A DNA stretch of 64,000 nucleotides from Bacillus sp. V2I10 (GCF_030817055.1 NZ_JAUSYV010000001.1:4054001-4118000); one strand, 5' to 3'; positions 24,150 through 32,753 are shown, numbered from the stretch's first letter. A program made the numbers and translations. Notes: generated by a model from the sequence alone, not told the origin.

Positions 24150-24723
24150 GGTGCAGCACCTTCTGTTCCTTATCAAAGTATGAATCTGTTATTCTTAAAA
24201 CAATGACGCCGGCAATAAAGTAGACGGCTGAGGCTATGAAAAAAAGGAATGTTACAGTAAAGTAGTGAGCTAAAAATCCGCCTCCCATGATCGCAGCCGC
24301 TGACATAAGTGATGTGAAAAAATGATAATTTCCAATTTGCATGCCGCGTTTTTCTTCCGTCGTCCACTGCGTCAACAGCATTTTTTCCCCATGCTTTTGC
24401 ATCGCGCCAAAGATGCCCATGATCATTTGACATACATATACTTCTTCAATCGTTCCTATGTGCGGGTAATACAAAAGAATCAAAGCCATTCCGAAAGAGG
24501 AAACCGCTAACATCACTTTGTCGCTTACCTTCCCTGACATACGGCCTAAAAGCGGATGAACAAGCGCTGCTGAAAGACCAAATAATCCATACGATATGCC
24601 GAACTGCGAAAAAGAGGACCCTACATTTTTTATAAACAAAATATAGAATGGGAAGATGAAATTGCCCGCAAAAAACAGCGTGCTCTGAGCCGCAACAAAT
24701 CTTCTGAACGAATCATTTTTCAC
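24115..24723 (-). CDS. Half-size MFS-like membrane protein, six predicted helices
   Basis: About 203 residues with six hydrophobic segments and an MFS-type loop after helix 2 (GRMSGKVSDKVML). Full MFS transporters have twelve helices and about 400 residues, so this is either a genuine six-helix member or a protein that lost its other half. No second half is visible in any frame nearby. The gene overlaps both neighbours. GTG at 24723 has GAGGAG ten bases upstream; ATG at 24732 or 24741 are alternatives. It ends in a hydrophilic tail (DKEQKVLHHADSAP). Confidence 0.6.
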   Translation of the reverse strand: MKNDSFRRFVAAQSTLFFAGNFIFPFYILFIKNVGSSFSQFGISYGLFGLSAALVHPLLGRMSGKVSDKVMLAVSSFGMALILLYYPHIGTIEEVYVCQMIMGIFGAMQKHGEKMLLTQWTTEEKRGMQIGNYHFFTSLMSAAAIMGGGFLAHYFTVTFLFFIASAVYFIAGVIVLRITDSYFDKEQKVLHHADSAPSHNEA

Positions 24724-26164
24724 CGCGGCCATACTCCTCATAAAAGTAATTCATAAAAATTTCCTTTTCGTCATATGTTCGCTTCTGTCCGAAAAACTCA
24801 TCTGTTCTTGGATACGCACGCTTCATTTGCTCCTTAGTCGGATAAGGCTGATAAGGCAAATAATATGTGCCGCCAAAAGAAAGGGTGACATCAATCATTT
24901 TGCGGATCATGTTTCTGGTCTTCTTTATTTCATCATCAGACAAACCCTGATTGATTAATAAAACGAAGGCAAACATATCATCTCGGCTGTAGGACAAAAC
25001 AGCGTCTTCATTGTGATCAACGTAACGAATGGTAATATTAAATAGATTCAGCTCTTCCTCTGTCAATGTCTTCCGCAGACTGTCCACATACTGAGGAAAT
25101 GCATCAACCGGGACAAAATATTCCTGAAGAATATCTGTATTCGATTCATGTTCATACTCCAGAAACTCAGACTCTGACCGCATCACATTATTTCTTGTAA
25201 TATAGGAATCTTCTTTTTTCAAAAAATATGACTTTTGGGCATTCCAAAAAGCATTTTTTCCCCAATCGTAGTTTCTTGATAAACCAAGCAGGAATTTCAT
25301 AAGCGCGGCATTCTTTTCTTCACTTAGTTCATCATATTCTGTACGGGCACCCTGATCACCTGCAAGTTCATAGTTCGTCACATACATTTCGCTCAAAAAA
25401 GAGTCAGGTGCAGTGGATATTCTGGCTAGATGCATCCGGACATTTTCATTGCCTCCGACTGCCTGTTTAAAATAATCGGCATATTCTTTGTAATCGAGAG
25501 CTATTGTTTTCATTACATAGAGCTCATCATCCGTTAAACTGATTTCCGCATCTAAAATCACTCCAAACAATCCGTATCCGCCTATGACAAGCGGGAAAAG
25601 TTCATCATTTTCGGTTCGGCTGACGCGTACAATTTCTCCATCGGCGTTCAGCAATCGGAAGGATTGAATGCTGTCAATTAGAGAACCATGGCGGATATCC
25701 CGTCCATGCACATTCACGCTCATCGAGCCTCCGACCGTGAAAATATTTTGAGACTGCATGACTTTGACTGCAAGGCCATGCGGATTCACGAAACGCTGAA
25801 TATCATCCCAAGTCGCCCCGCTCTGAACAGTAATCGTCTTATTCTTTTTATCAAAGTTCAAAATCTTATTGTAGGAAGTCATATCAAGCACTATTGCATC
25901 TTTGTAATAGGTATGTCCTCCCTGACTGTGCTGCTTTCCCGCAATTGAGATTTTCTTATTCGTCTCTATTGCTTCATTAATTGCTTTTTTGAATGAGTCA
26001 ATCTCTTTTCCTTTTATAACCTTATCAATTTTTATTGGCATTAAGCCGCTGACATCGGTCATGATTAACGGATCATTCTTATCTTCTTCTGAAGCTGCTT
26101 TTAATGAACATGCAAAAACAATGAAAAATCCGAGAGTGAGGAGCATTAAATATCTCTTTTTCAT
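24713..26164 (-). CDS. Exported FAD-linked (PCMH-type) oxidoreductase
   Basis: The 483-residue protein starts with a signal peptide containing a possible lipobox (VFAC, Cys19) and should act outside the membrane. The FAD-binding PCMH domain carries KISIAGKQHSQGGHTYY, IQVQSGATWDDIQ-type and QSQNIFTVGGSMSVNVHGRD blocks, and PPYQPYP-like sequence occurs near the C terminus. This architecture belongs to the lactone oxidase / decaprenyl-phosphoribose oxidase superfamily, but those are usually cytoplasmic. The substrate is unknown. It is the first gene of a tightly overlapping operon with the half-size MFS protein and the acetyltransferase. Confidence 0.75.
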   Translation of the reverse strand: MKKRYLMLLTLGFFIVFACSLKAASEEDKNDPLIMTDVSGLMPIKIDKVIKGKEIDSFKKAINEAIETNKKISIAGKQHSQGGHTYYKDAIVLDMTSYNKILNFDKKNKTITVQSGATWDDIQRFVNPHGLAVKVMQSQNIFTVGGSMSVNVHGRDIRHGSLIDSIQSFRLLNADGEIVRVSRTENDELFPLVIGGYGLFGVILDAEISLTDDELYVMKTIALDYKEYADYFKQAVGGNENVRMHLARISTAPDSFLSEMYVTNYELAGDQGARTEYDELSEEKNAALMKFLLGLSRNYDWGKNAFWNAQKSYFLKKEDSYITRNNVMRSESEFLEYEHESNTDILQEYFVPVDAFPQYVDSLRKTLTEEELNLFNITIRYVDHNEDAVLSYSRDDMFAFVLLINQGLSDDEIKKTRNMIRKMIDVTLSFGGTYYLPYQPYPTKEQMKRAYPRTDEFFGQKRTYDEKEIFMNYFYEEYGRGEK

Positions 26165-26266
26165 AGATCCACCGCCAAATAGAAAAATGTGTTATTTAGT
26201 TACATTTTACACTTAGTGGTTATTTTTAACAATACTGTTTTTCATTAACTGCGAGCACCTTCCAAT

Positions 26267-26293
26267 GTTTTAATCTGCTAATAAGAAGGAATA
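26267..26293 (+). promoter_or_regulatory. Sigma-B-like promoter of ydaG
   Basis: GTTTTA and GGAATA are 15 bp apart, resembling GTTTAA-N13-15-GGGWAW. The B. subtilis homologue is a sigma-B-dependent general stress gene, which supports the reading. Confidence 0.45.
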
Positions 26294-26328
26294 TACATAC
26301 TAACACCTACCAAAAGGAGATGTTTTAC

Positions 26329-26751
26329 TTGGATAAGCAGAAATTAAACAAAGAAGTATTAGATATATTGAAAAAGCATAAGGTCGGCACACTTGCTACT
26401 GTAGTGGATAATAAGCCCCATTCCCGCTATATGACATTCTTTAATGATGAATTAATGCTTTATACACCAACAACTAAGAACACTCATAAAGCAGAAGAAA
26501 TCGACGAAAATCCTAATGTCCATATCCTGCTCGGATATGAAGGCGAGGGCTTTGGAGATGACTATATTGAGTTTGAAGGCAAGGCAAGCATCAGCGAAGA
26601 TCAGCGATTAAAAGAAAAGATCTGGAATGATCATATGAAAAACTGGTTTGAAGGACCAAATGATCCCGATTATATCGTTCTTGCGATCAAGCCAAATAAA
26701 ATCAGATTAATGAACAGCGAACACGAGTCACCGCAAACATTAGAAGTATAG
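26329..26751 (+). CDS. ydaG: General stress protein 26-like flavin-binding split-barrel protein
   Basis: The protein of about 140 residues is of the pyridoxamine 5'-phosphate oxidase-like fold (GTLATVVDNKPHSRYMTFF, NPNVHILLGYEGEGFGDDY, KNWFEGPNDPDYIVL). It closely resembles B. subtilis YdaG, a general stress protein with presumed FMN- or F420-like cofactor binding and unknown reaction. TTG at 26329 was preferred because AAAAGGAG lies about ten bases before it; the ATG at 26320 is too close to that site. Monocistronic with a terminator. Confidence 0.85.
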   Translation: MDKQKLNKEVLDILKKHKVGTLATVVDNKPHSRYMTFFNDELMLYTPTTKNTHKAEEIDENPNVHILLGYEGEGFGDDYIEFEGKASISEDQRLKEKIWNDHMKNWFEGPNDPDYIVLAIKPNKIRLMNSEHESPQTLEV

Positions 26752-26761
26752 GGATTAGAGA

Positions 26762-26790
26762 AACCGGCATCAGTCTGCCGGTTCTTTTTG
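26762..26790 (+). terminator. Terminator of ydaG
   Basis: AACCGGCA / TGCCGGTT with a six-base loop, then CTTTTT. Confidence 0.9.
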
Positions 26791-26861
26791 TGCCGATTTC
26801 TTGTTTTCATTAGAGCCACATGAGAAAATGGATGCAAGAACGAAAACTAGAAGGTGATCAC

Positions 26862-27095
26862 ATGTATTTCGTAGTAGTGGATATTGGCTGTTCTGACTGC
26901 GGAGAAGCTTCGAATGTTGTCGGGATTTTCACGGAAGAAACAAAAGCACGAACTGCGCTTCGGCAGTATAAAGCAACAAATAAACTTGACCTATACGGTG
27001 ACGACCATCAATTTTTAATCTATAAAATTGAGGATCTCAACGCCATTCACAATAACAGTTTTGACCATCTTATTTATGACAGTGAAGAGGAATGA
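26862..27095 (+). CDS. Conserved-type small protein, 77 aa, unknown function
   Basis: ATG at 26862 follows AAGGTG by five bases; a frame from 26820 has no site. The product starts MYFVVVDIGCSDCGEASNVV and alternates beta-like and helical stretches, with a Cys-X-X-Cys pair near the N terminus and an acidic end (YDSEEE). It could be a small alpha/beta protein that binds a metal or senses redox. It has its own terminator. I do not recognise the family. Confidence 0.6.
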   Translation: MYFVVVDIGCSDCGEASNVVGIFTEETKARTALRQYKATNKLDLYGDDHQFLIYKIEDLNAIHNNSFDHLIYDSEEE

Positions 27096-27102
27096 AGGAA
27101 TG

Positions 27103-27131
27103 GCACCTGCTTGAACGCGGGTGCTTTTTTT
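27103..27131 (+). terminator. Terminator after the 77-aa gene
   Basis: GCACCTGC / GCGGGTGC with a six-base loop and T7. Confidence 0.85.
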
Positions 27132-27255
27132 CATAAATATAGACAAATCTGCAACTCCTTCCAATTCGGACAAAACGGTTGATTCACTTTTTAAAATCTA
27201 GTAGAATTGTAAACTGTGTTTTGCGTTCGGATCTTAATTATGGGAGGAGTCAGGT

Positions 27256-27759
27256 ATGTATAATTCTGTATTAACACGCAGCGATCAGACATCCATAGAC
27301 GCTGAAGAACTTCAGTTTCAGCTCTTTAGAATGCAGGATAATCTGAAGGAAATTGCCAAGCGATGGCAGGTTGTCGGAATTGATCAAACGAAAGAAGATA
27401 AATGGGTTGTGGTTTATGCACAAAATGACGGTGATTCATGCAAGGTGATGCTGAATGATTGTGAATCAGCTTATCGGGGCACATGGGATTTTTCCATTCA
27501 CGCCACATACAATGACGATAAAGCGATCCACATCGGAGATATTAAAGGCCCTGCAAATAAGGGCTACGGATCCATTTGCATGAATTATTTAAAAGAATTT
27601 GCGAAAGATCAAAACATTCCCTACATCACTGGCGACATTGCCAAAAGAGACTGGGATCACGTTGACCGTCTTGTGCATTTTTATGAAAAACACAACTTTA
27701 AAGTAAACATTGACTACGATAAGCAAGCAGGCGAAATCGAGTGGAATGATATGTATTGA
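27256..27759 (+). CDS. GNAT-like acetyltransferase-fold protein
   Basis: The 167-residue protein has a strong GGGAGGAG site before ATG at 27256. The C-terminal half has a GNAT-like acetyl-CoA region (GPANKGYGSICMNYLKEFAK), then ITGDIAKRDWDHVDRLVHFY and KHNFKV, as in acetyltransferases that end with a Tyr-Glu-Lys helix. The N-terminal half is unlike known GNATs and may bind the partner. Single gene with promoter and terminator; substrate unknown. Confidence 0.6.
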   Translation: MYNSVLTRSDQTSIDAEELQFQLFRMQDNLKEIAKRWQVVGIDQTKEDKWVVVYAQNDGDSCKVMLNDCESAYRGTWDFSIHATYNDDKAIHIGDIKGPANKGYGSICMNYLKEFAKDQNIPYITGDIAKRDWDHVDRLVHFYEKHNFKVNIDYDKQAGEIEWNDMY

Positions 27760-27788
27760 GAAGCAGAAGATTTCTGCTTCTTTTTTTG
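27759..27788 (+). terminator. Terminator after the GNAT-like gene
   Basis: AGAAGCAGAA / TTCTGCTTCT with a three-base loop and T7, touching the stop codon. Confidence 0.9.
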
Positions 27789-27891
27789 TTGCTTGAGATT
27801 GGGAATGTTTTTGATTCAAAGCCGTCATTTTCCCTCGTCATCGCAGGTGAAATGTATTGCAAATCAGCAAAATGATGGGGCGGCTCTTAAA

Positions 27892-28016
27892 GCCGATTAT
27901 TCAATTTACTCTGCCTTTTTTCTGATTTTCACGGCCGAATTTTGAATTCCTACAGCCAAAGATACAAATCTTTCAGCCGTATTTCACTTTTTTCAGCCAA
28001 ACCGCAAAGTCAGCAT
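27892..28016. repeat. Second intergenic array with 21-bp period
   Basis: GCC recurs at 27892, 27913, 27934, 27955, 27976 and 27996, giving spacings of 21, 21, 21, 21 and 20. Most units read CAGCC or CGGCC followed by an AT-rich run such as AAATTTCA. The sequence differs from the 20960-21190 array but the period is the same. No gene is seen between 27789 and 28197. Confidence 0.7.
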
Positions 28017-28197
28017 CATGTGCTGCATCCTCCCTGTATTGTCATGAATCTATCCTATCTCCCTCACACCCCTAATTTCAAAATTTTCAAATGATAGGTT
28101 TACTCTCCTGAAACTTAGGGTATCTACAATTAGGGCATTTTTTCCTGTTTACCATAATCGCACTATTTCAAAAAAAGAAAGGAGCCATGATCCTTCA

Positions 28198-28977
28198 ATG
28201 AGAAAAAAAGCATTACTCTTATTCTCTGCCCTTTTTCTTGTCTGCATGCTTAGCGCCTGCGCAGAAAAAGAGAAATTATCAGATGGCACAGAACTGATTG
28301 ATAAAGATGAATTTGTGTTCGCGGCTTCAGGTGAGTTCAAGCCATTCAGCTATGTTAAGGATGATATGACGATGACCGGGTTTGATGTTGCGGTCGGTGA
28401 AGCGATCGCAAAGGAGCTTGGTCTTCTGCCTGTTCAAAAGCGCATCAAATTTAAAGGCATCGTTGAAGGCGTGAAAACCGGCCGTGCAGATGCAGCAGTT
28501 GCAAGCCATACCATCAACGATCAGCGTGCAAAGCATGTTTCTTTTTCCACTCCCTACTACTACTCAGGTCCTCAGATTTTCACACGCCCTGACAGTGATA
28601 TTAAAACAGTAGAAGATTTAGAAGGAAAAGAAGTTGCCGTAGCCAAAGGTTCTACATATGCTGCAACCGCAGAAAAATACACGAAAAACATAAAGATGTA
28701 CGATAGCGATATTACTGCCCTTAAAGCGCTGAGTACAGGCCGGCATGACGCGGTCATAACTGATTTTGTAACAGGAAAAAGTGCAGCTAAAGGCGGATTT
28801 GACATAGTCGGACAGCAGCTTATTGAACGAAGCGAGCAGGCCGTTGTCATTCCACAGGATAATCCCCTTCTCTTAAAAAGAGTGAATGAAGCGCTGGAAA
28901 AACTCAGACAGGATGGTACCCTTGAGAAAATCAGCATTGACTACTTCGGAGAAGACATTACGACGAAACCTGAATAA
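28198..28977 (+). CDS. Polar amino acid ABC importer, substrate-binding lipoprotein
   Basis: The 259-residue family-3 solute-binding lipoprotein has lipobox LSAC (Cys21). The ligand-binding fold shows FAASGEFKPFSYVKDD, MTGFDVAVGEAIAKELG, DAAVASHTINDQRAKHV and the hinge segment KTVEDLEGKEVAVAKGSTY. The ligand is probably a polar amino acid; a more specific choice is not supported. GGAG lies 13 bases before the ATG, nearer to an ATG at 28187 that opens a four-codon frame (Met-Ile-Leu-Gln-stop) overlapping this start. First gene of a three-gene operon. Confidence 0.88.
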   Translation: MRKKALLLFSALFLVCMLSACAEKEKLSDGTELIDKDEFVFAASGEFKPFSYVKDDMTMTGFDVAVGEAIAKELGLLPVQKRIKFKGIVEGVKTGRADAAVASHTINDQRAKHVSFSTPYYYSGPQIFTRPDSDIKTVEDLEGKEVAVAKGSTYAATAEKYTKNIKMYDSDITALKALSTGRHDAVITDFVTGKSAAKGGFDIVGQQLIERSEQAVVIPQDNPLLLKRVNEALEKLRQDGTLEKISIDYFGEDITTKPE

Positions 28978-28998
28978 CCCACCAATTGCACAGAAAGG

Positions 28999-29676
28999 AT
29001 GTTGTTCATTTTGCCTAGTTTTTCACATTTTTTCGATTCGTTAATTGCGAACAGAGGCGTCTTTTTTGATGCGATGCTCATTACCCTGCAGTTAACGGTT
29101 GTTTCAATATTAATCGGTATTGTTATTGGCCTCTTTTTTGCCCTTTTAAAAATTTCAAAATTAAAAGTCCTTGCCATGATCTCGGATGCTTACATTTATT
29201 TAGTTCGCGGGACGCCATTGATTGTACAGATTTTCATCTTGTACTTCGGCTTCAGCGGACTCTTTCTAATTCCTGATTTCTGGGCTGCCTCACTTGCACT
29301 TGCTTTTCATAATGGAGCCTATATTGCCGAAATATTTCGCGGAACCATTCAGTCCATTGATAAAGGACAGATGGAAGCAGGCCGCTCTCTTGGCATGACA
29401 AGAGGCCTTACAATGAGACGGATCATTATGCCCCAGGCTTTCAGGCGCGCTCTTCCGCCGCTAGGAAACCAGGTGATTATCGGGCTGAAGGATTCATCAC
29501 TTGCAGCCTTTATTTCTATAAACGAGCTCTTTAATGTGGCGACCACACTCGGTTCAAATAACTTTGATGAAATGACATTCTTATTAATTGTTGCCGTTTA
29601 TTACTTAATTTTAGTGGCCATTTTAACACTTATCGTTAATGGTCTTGAAAAGAAAATGTCGATCAGCGACCGCTAA
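28999..29676 (+). CDS. Polar amino acid ABC importer permease
   Basis: The permease of about 225 residues has five hydrophobic segments and a typical HisM-type start (FFDAMLITLQLTVVSILIGI). The EAA loop reads EAGRSLGMTRGLTMRRIIMP. The start is uncertain: ATG at 28999 is only two bases after AAAGG, whereas TTG at 29011 has a normal spacing. It follows the binding protein by 21 bp and precedes the ATPase by 14 bp. Confidence 0.88.
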   Translation: MLFILPSFSHFFDSLIANRGVFFDAMLITLQLTVVSILIGIVIGLFFALLKISKLKVLAMISDAYIYLVRGTPLIVQIFILYFGFSGLFLIPDFWAASLALAFHNGAYIAEIFRGTIQSIDKGQMEAGRSLGMTRGLTMRRIIMPQAFRRALPPLGNQVIIGLKDSSLAAFISINELFNVATTLGSNNFDEMTFLLIVAVYYLILVAILTLIVNGLEKKMSISDR

Positions 29677-29690
29677 GGAGGTAATGATTT

Positions 29691-30434
29691 TTGGAAACGA
29701 AAGAAATGATTAAGGTTGAAAAGCTGAATAAATCATTCGGTGACCTGCACGTATTAAAAGATATTGATTTGAAAGTAAATGAGAGCGATGTTGTCTGTCT
29801 GATCGGCTCAAGCGGATCGGGAAAAAGCACCCTGCTCAGATGCCTGAACTTTCTTGAGAAAAAAGACAATGGAAAAATCATCATTAATGGCGAGGAAATC
29901 ACTCAAGCGACACATGATATCAATGAGGTTCGTCAAAAAGTCGGAATGGTGTTTCAGCATTTTCAATTATTTCCGCACAAAACGGTGATTGAAAATATTA
30001 TGGAAGCACCATTAATGGTGAAAAAAATGAAGAAAGAGCAGGCAGCCTCTGAAGCTCGTGCCCTGCTTGAAAAAGTAGGTCTTTCTGACAAAGCCGATGT
30101 GTATCCAAATAAGCTCTCCGGGGGTCAGAAGCAGCGTGTGGCCATTGCCCGCGCCCTTGCGATGAAGCCTGAAATTATGCTTTTTGATGAACCAACCTCA
30201 GCTCTTGATCCGGAGCTTGTGGGTGAGGTTCTTGCTACCATGAAGGAGCTTGCTGTAGAGGGAATGACGATGGTTGTCGTGACCCATGAAATGCAATTTG
30301 CGCGTGAAGTGGCCGATTGGATTGTTTATATGAATGAAGGACGAATTGTTGAGAGAGGTCACCCAGATGACTTTTTTACGAATCCTCAAGAAGAACGTAC
30401 GAAAGAATTTCTTAAAACGACACAGCTGAATTAA
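29691..30434 (+). CDS. Polar amino acid ABC importer ATPase
   Basis: The 247-residue GlnQ/ArtR-type ATPase has Walker A GSSGSGKST, Q-loop VFQHFQLFPH, signature LSGGQKQRVAIARALA, Walker B IMLFDEPTSALDP and switch His in VTHEM. TTG at 29691 lies nine bases after AAGGAGG; ATG at 29706 has no close site. Last gene of the importer operon. Confidence 0.9.
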   Translation: METKEMIKVEKLNKSFGDLHVLKDIDLKVNESDVVCLIGSSGSGKSTLLRCLNFLEKKDNGKIIINGEEITQATHDINEVRQKVGMVFQHFQLFPHKTVIENIMEAPLMVKKMKKEQAASEARALLEKVGLSDKADVYPNKLSGGQKQRVAIARALAMKPEIMLFDEPTSALDPELVGEVLATMKELAVEGMTMVVVTHEMQFAREVADWIVYMNEGRIVERGHPDDFFTNPQEERTKEFLKTTQLN

Positions 30435-30592
30435 TAACAAAAGCTAAAAGTCGTCTTGGGCAGATTCAACAGGCCAATCCGATGTGGCTGAGGATCTCGG
30501 CACCGGAGCTGACGCAGCTGATTTTATTTTATTACCACAACATTTTTGACTTTTATAATTACCTAAACAGCCGACTTGACGTGAGATTTTAG
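30425..30592 (+). other. Unexplained open frame of about 55 codons after the ABC operon
   Basis: A frame running out of the ATPase 3' end in another phase stays open to TAG at 30590. It has protein-like composition (NPMWLRISAPELTQLILFYY, then DFYNYLNSRLD) but no start or binding site. It may be a gene fragment or chance. It ends inside the operon terminator. Confidence 0.25.
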
Positions 30593-30610
30593 GATCTCGC
30601 GTCTTTTTTT
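30578..30610 (+). terminator. Terminator of the amino acid ABC operon
   Basis: GACGTGAGAT / ATCTCGCGTC with a six-base loop and T7. Confidence 0.85.
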
Positions 30611-30737
30611 GATCTCTTTACAAGAAATTTCATATTGCTTTTGCAGGCAGAATTAAGTATGATGAAAACGGTTCAAAGAGGTCTGATGACTAACATCCAA
30701 ATAATTACAATAGGTGCCAGCATGAGAGGGGATTTCA

Positions 30738-31355
30738 ATGAAAGAAAGAGCTTTATTTTTCATCACAGGATTATTAATTTTAACATTAGGTGTAGCATTG
30801 ATTATTAAATCAGGTTTAGGCGCTTCCTCTTGGGATGCACTGGCTGTAGGTGAATCAAACATGTTTGGCCTGACAGTGGGAACTTGTATTTTCATTAATG
30901 GAATCGCTTTAATTTTTATAAATGCATTCTTGCTGAAGAAAAAGCCTGAACTTTTAGCAGCAGCAAGTATTCTTTTAATTGGAGCACTGATTGATTTCTG
31001 GCTTTTGGTTGTTTTAAAGCATTATTCACCGACTGTTCTGTTTTTCCAGGCTTCAGCTCTTATCGCCGGCATTCTTTCAATGGGCGTCGGAGTAGCCATA
31101 TATTTGCAGGCTAAATTTCCTGCAAGCCCGATGGACACATTGATGGTAGCCATTCATACACGTTTTGGCTTGAATTTAAGAAACTCAAGAATTATCAGTG
31201 AAGCATTTGCTCTTCTTCTTGCTTTTATTTTTCAAGGGGCAATAGGAATCGGGACATTTATCGTCACGCTTACATTAGGGTTTGTTGTTCAGTATTTTTA
31301 CCCTAAATTTGAAGGTTTATTATTTAAAATGAGTAGCAAACTATCTTATAAATAA
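30738..31355 (+). CDS. YczE/YitT-type integral membrane protein
   Basis: The 205-residue protein has five or six membrane segments. The N terminus (FFITGLLILTLGVALIIKSG, then LGASSWDALAVG) and the internal FPASPMDTLMVAIH repeat are diagnostic for the YczE/YitT-like family, in which two similar halves each contain an SPWD/SSWD-type motif. B. subtilis YczE affects antibiotic synthesis, but the molecular role is not known. GAGAGGGG precedes the ATG. Single gene. Confidence 0.75.
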   Translation: MKERALFFITGLLILTLGVALIIKSGLGASSWDALAVGESNMFGLTVGTCIFINGIALIFINAFLLKKKPELLAAASILLIGALIDFWLLVVLKHYSPTVLFFQASALIAGILSMGVGVAIYLQAKFPASPMDTLMVAIHTRFGLNLRNSRIISEAFALLLAFIFQGAIGIGTFIVTLTLGFVVQYFYPKFEGLLFKMSSKLSYK

Positions 31356-31380
31356 AACAAAATTCTTTTTAAATATAGGG

Positions 31381-31409
31381 TTGATTTGTTTCTATAAATC
31401 TATTATAGT
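31381..31409 (+). promoter_or_regulatory. Promoter of nupC
   Basis: TTGATT and TATAGT separated by 17 bp. The 5' UTR that follows contains a GTCAGAGGTCAGACATCAG-type repetitive stretch (31418-31444). Confidence 0.5.
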
Positions 31410-31524
31410 TGAATACGTCAGAGGTCAGACATCAGAGGACACTGACTATCTTTTATGGAATTAGATGAAAGCGTATACAGATCCTTTCCAAAATGCTTTA
31501 AAATATATCTCAGAGGTGAAGAAA

Positions 31525-32703
31525 ATGAAATACCTAATAGCCCTACTCGGTCTAGCGATCGTACTAGGATTAGCATGGGTTGCAAGCAGCGACCGCAAAA
31601 AAATTAAGTTCAAACCTGTAGCTCTTATGATTGTGATTCAAATTCTGTTAACTTTCCTGCTTCTGAATACTAAATTTGGCCTTGTCATGATCACAGCTAT
31701 TGCGAATGGTTTCGGAAAATTATTAGGATATGCAAACGAAGGGATCTCCTTTGTATTCGGCGGAATTGCCAATGATGGACAAGCTCCGTTCTTCTTGAAT
31801 GTTTTACTTCCTATCGTCTTTATCTCAGCACTTATTGGTATTTTCCAATACCTTAAAATTCTTCCTTTTATTATGAAAGGAATCGGACTTGTTCTAAGCA
31901 AGATCAATGGAATGGGCAAATTAGAATCTTATAACGCTGTAGCATCTGCCATTGTTGGACAATCTGAAGTATTCATCACCGTAAAAAAACAGCTGGGCCA
32001 ATTAACATCACAGCGTCTTTACACGCTTTGTGCATCCGCTATGTCAACCGTATCCATGTCTATCGTTGGTGCTTACATGACTATGATCGAGCCAAGATAT
32101 GTTGTAACGGCAATCGTCATCAACCTGTTCGGCGGATTTATTATTGCATCGATTATCAATCCTTATACAGTTACAGATGAAGAAGATATCTTGGTGATTC
32201 AAGAAGAAAAGCAATCCTTCTTCGAAATGCTTGGCGAATATATCATGGACGGATTTAAAGTAGCTATTATCGTAGGTGCAATGCTTATCGGTTTCGTTGC
32301 CTTAATTGCTGCTGTAAACAATATTTTTGATATGATTTTCGGCATTACGTTCCAGGGAATCTTGGGCTACATTTTTGCACCAATTGCGTTCATTATGGGT
32401 GTTCCTATGAGTGAAGCAGTTGCTGCTGGCGGAATTATGGCTACTAAATTAGTGACAAACGAATTCGTTGCGATGATGGATTTGGCAAAAGTATCTGAGA
32501 ACTTCAGCGAACGCACACTTGGAATTATCTCTGTGTTCCTAGTATCTTTTGCGAACTTCTCCTCTATCGGAATTATTGCAGGTGCTGTTAAAGGACTTCA
32601 TGAAAAACAAGGGAACGTTGTTGCCCGCTTTGGATTGAAACTGCTTTACGGTGCTACACTTGTAAGTATATTATCTGCGATCATTGTTAGTATCGTACTA
32701 TAA
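31525..32703 (+). CDS. nupC: Concentrative nucleoside transporter NupC
   Basis: NupC imports nucleosides (mainly pyrimidine) with protons. The 392-residue product matches B. subtilis NupC (393). It has the N-terminal hydrophobic helix, the GKLLGYANEGISFVFGG block with the substrate-binding Gly-rich segment, SAMSTVSMSIVGAYM, and the C-terminal NFSSIGIIAGAVKGL motif. ATG at 31525 follows AGAGGTG by six bases; the frame open from 31465 lacks a site. Single gene with promoter and terminator. Confidence 0.93.
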   Translation: MKYLIALLGLAIVLGLAWVASSDRKKIKFKPVALMIVIQILLTFLLLNTKFGLVMITAIANGFGKLLGYANEGISFVFGGIANDGQAPFFLNVLLPIVFISALIGIFQYLKILPFIMKGIGLVLSKINGMGKLESYNAVASAIVGQSEVFITVKKQLGQLTSQRLYTLCASAMSTVSMSIVGAYMTMIEPRYVVTAIVINLFGGFIIASIINPYTVTDEEDILVIQEEKQSFFEMLGEYIMDGFKVAIIVGAMLIGFVALIAAVNNIFDMIFGITFQGILGYIFAPIAFIMGVPMSEAVAAGGIMATKLVTNEFVAMMDLAKVSENFSERTLGIISVFLVSFANFSSIGIIAGAVKGLHEKQGNVVARFGLKLLYGATLVSILSAIIVSIVL

Positions 32704-32704
32704 G

Positions 32705-32742
32705 AAAAAGCAGCCGGGAATGTTTATCCCGCTGCTTTTTTT
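32705..32742. terminator. Bidirectional terminator between nupC and the M14 gene
   Basis: AAAAAGCAGC-CGGGA / TCCCG-CTGCTTTTT is a long stem with T or A tracts on both sides. Confidence 0.9.
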
Positions 32743-32753
32743 GTTTTTCCCCC

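Noticed and set aside
31360..31524. Purine riboswitch before nupC
   Set aside because: No conserved loop or core sequence was found; only repetitive GTCAGA-like sequence.
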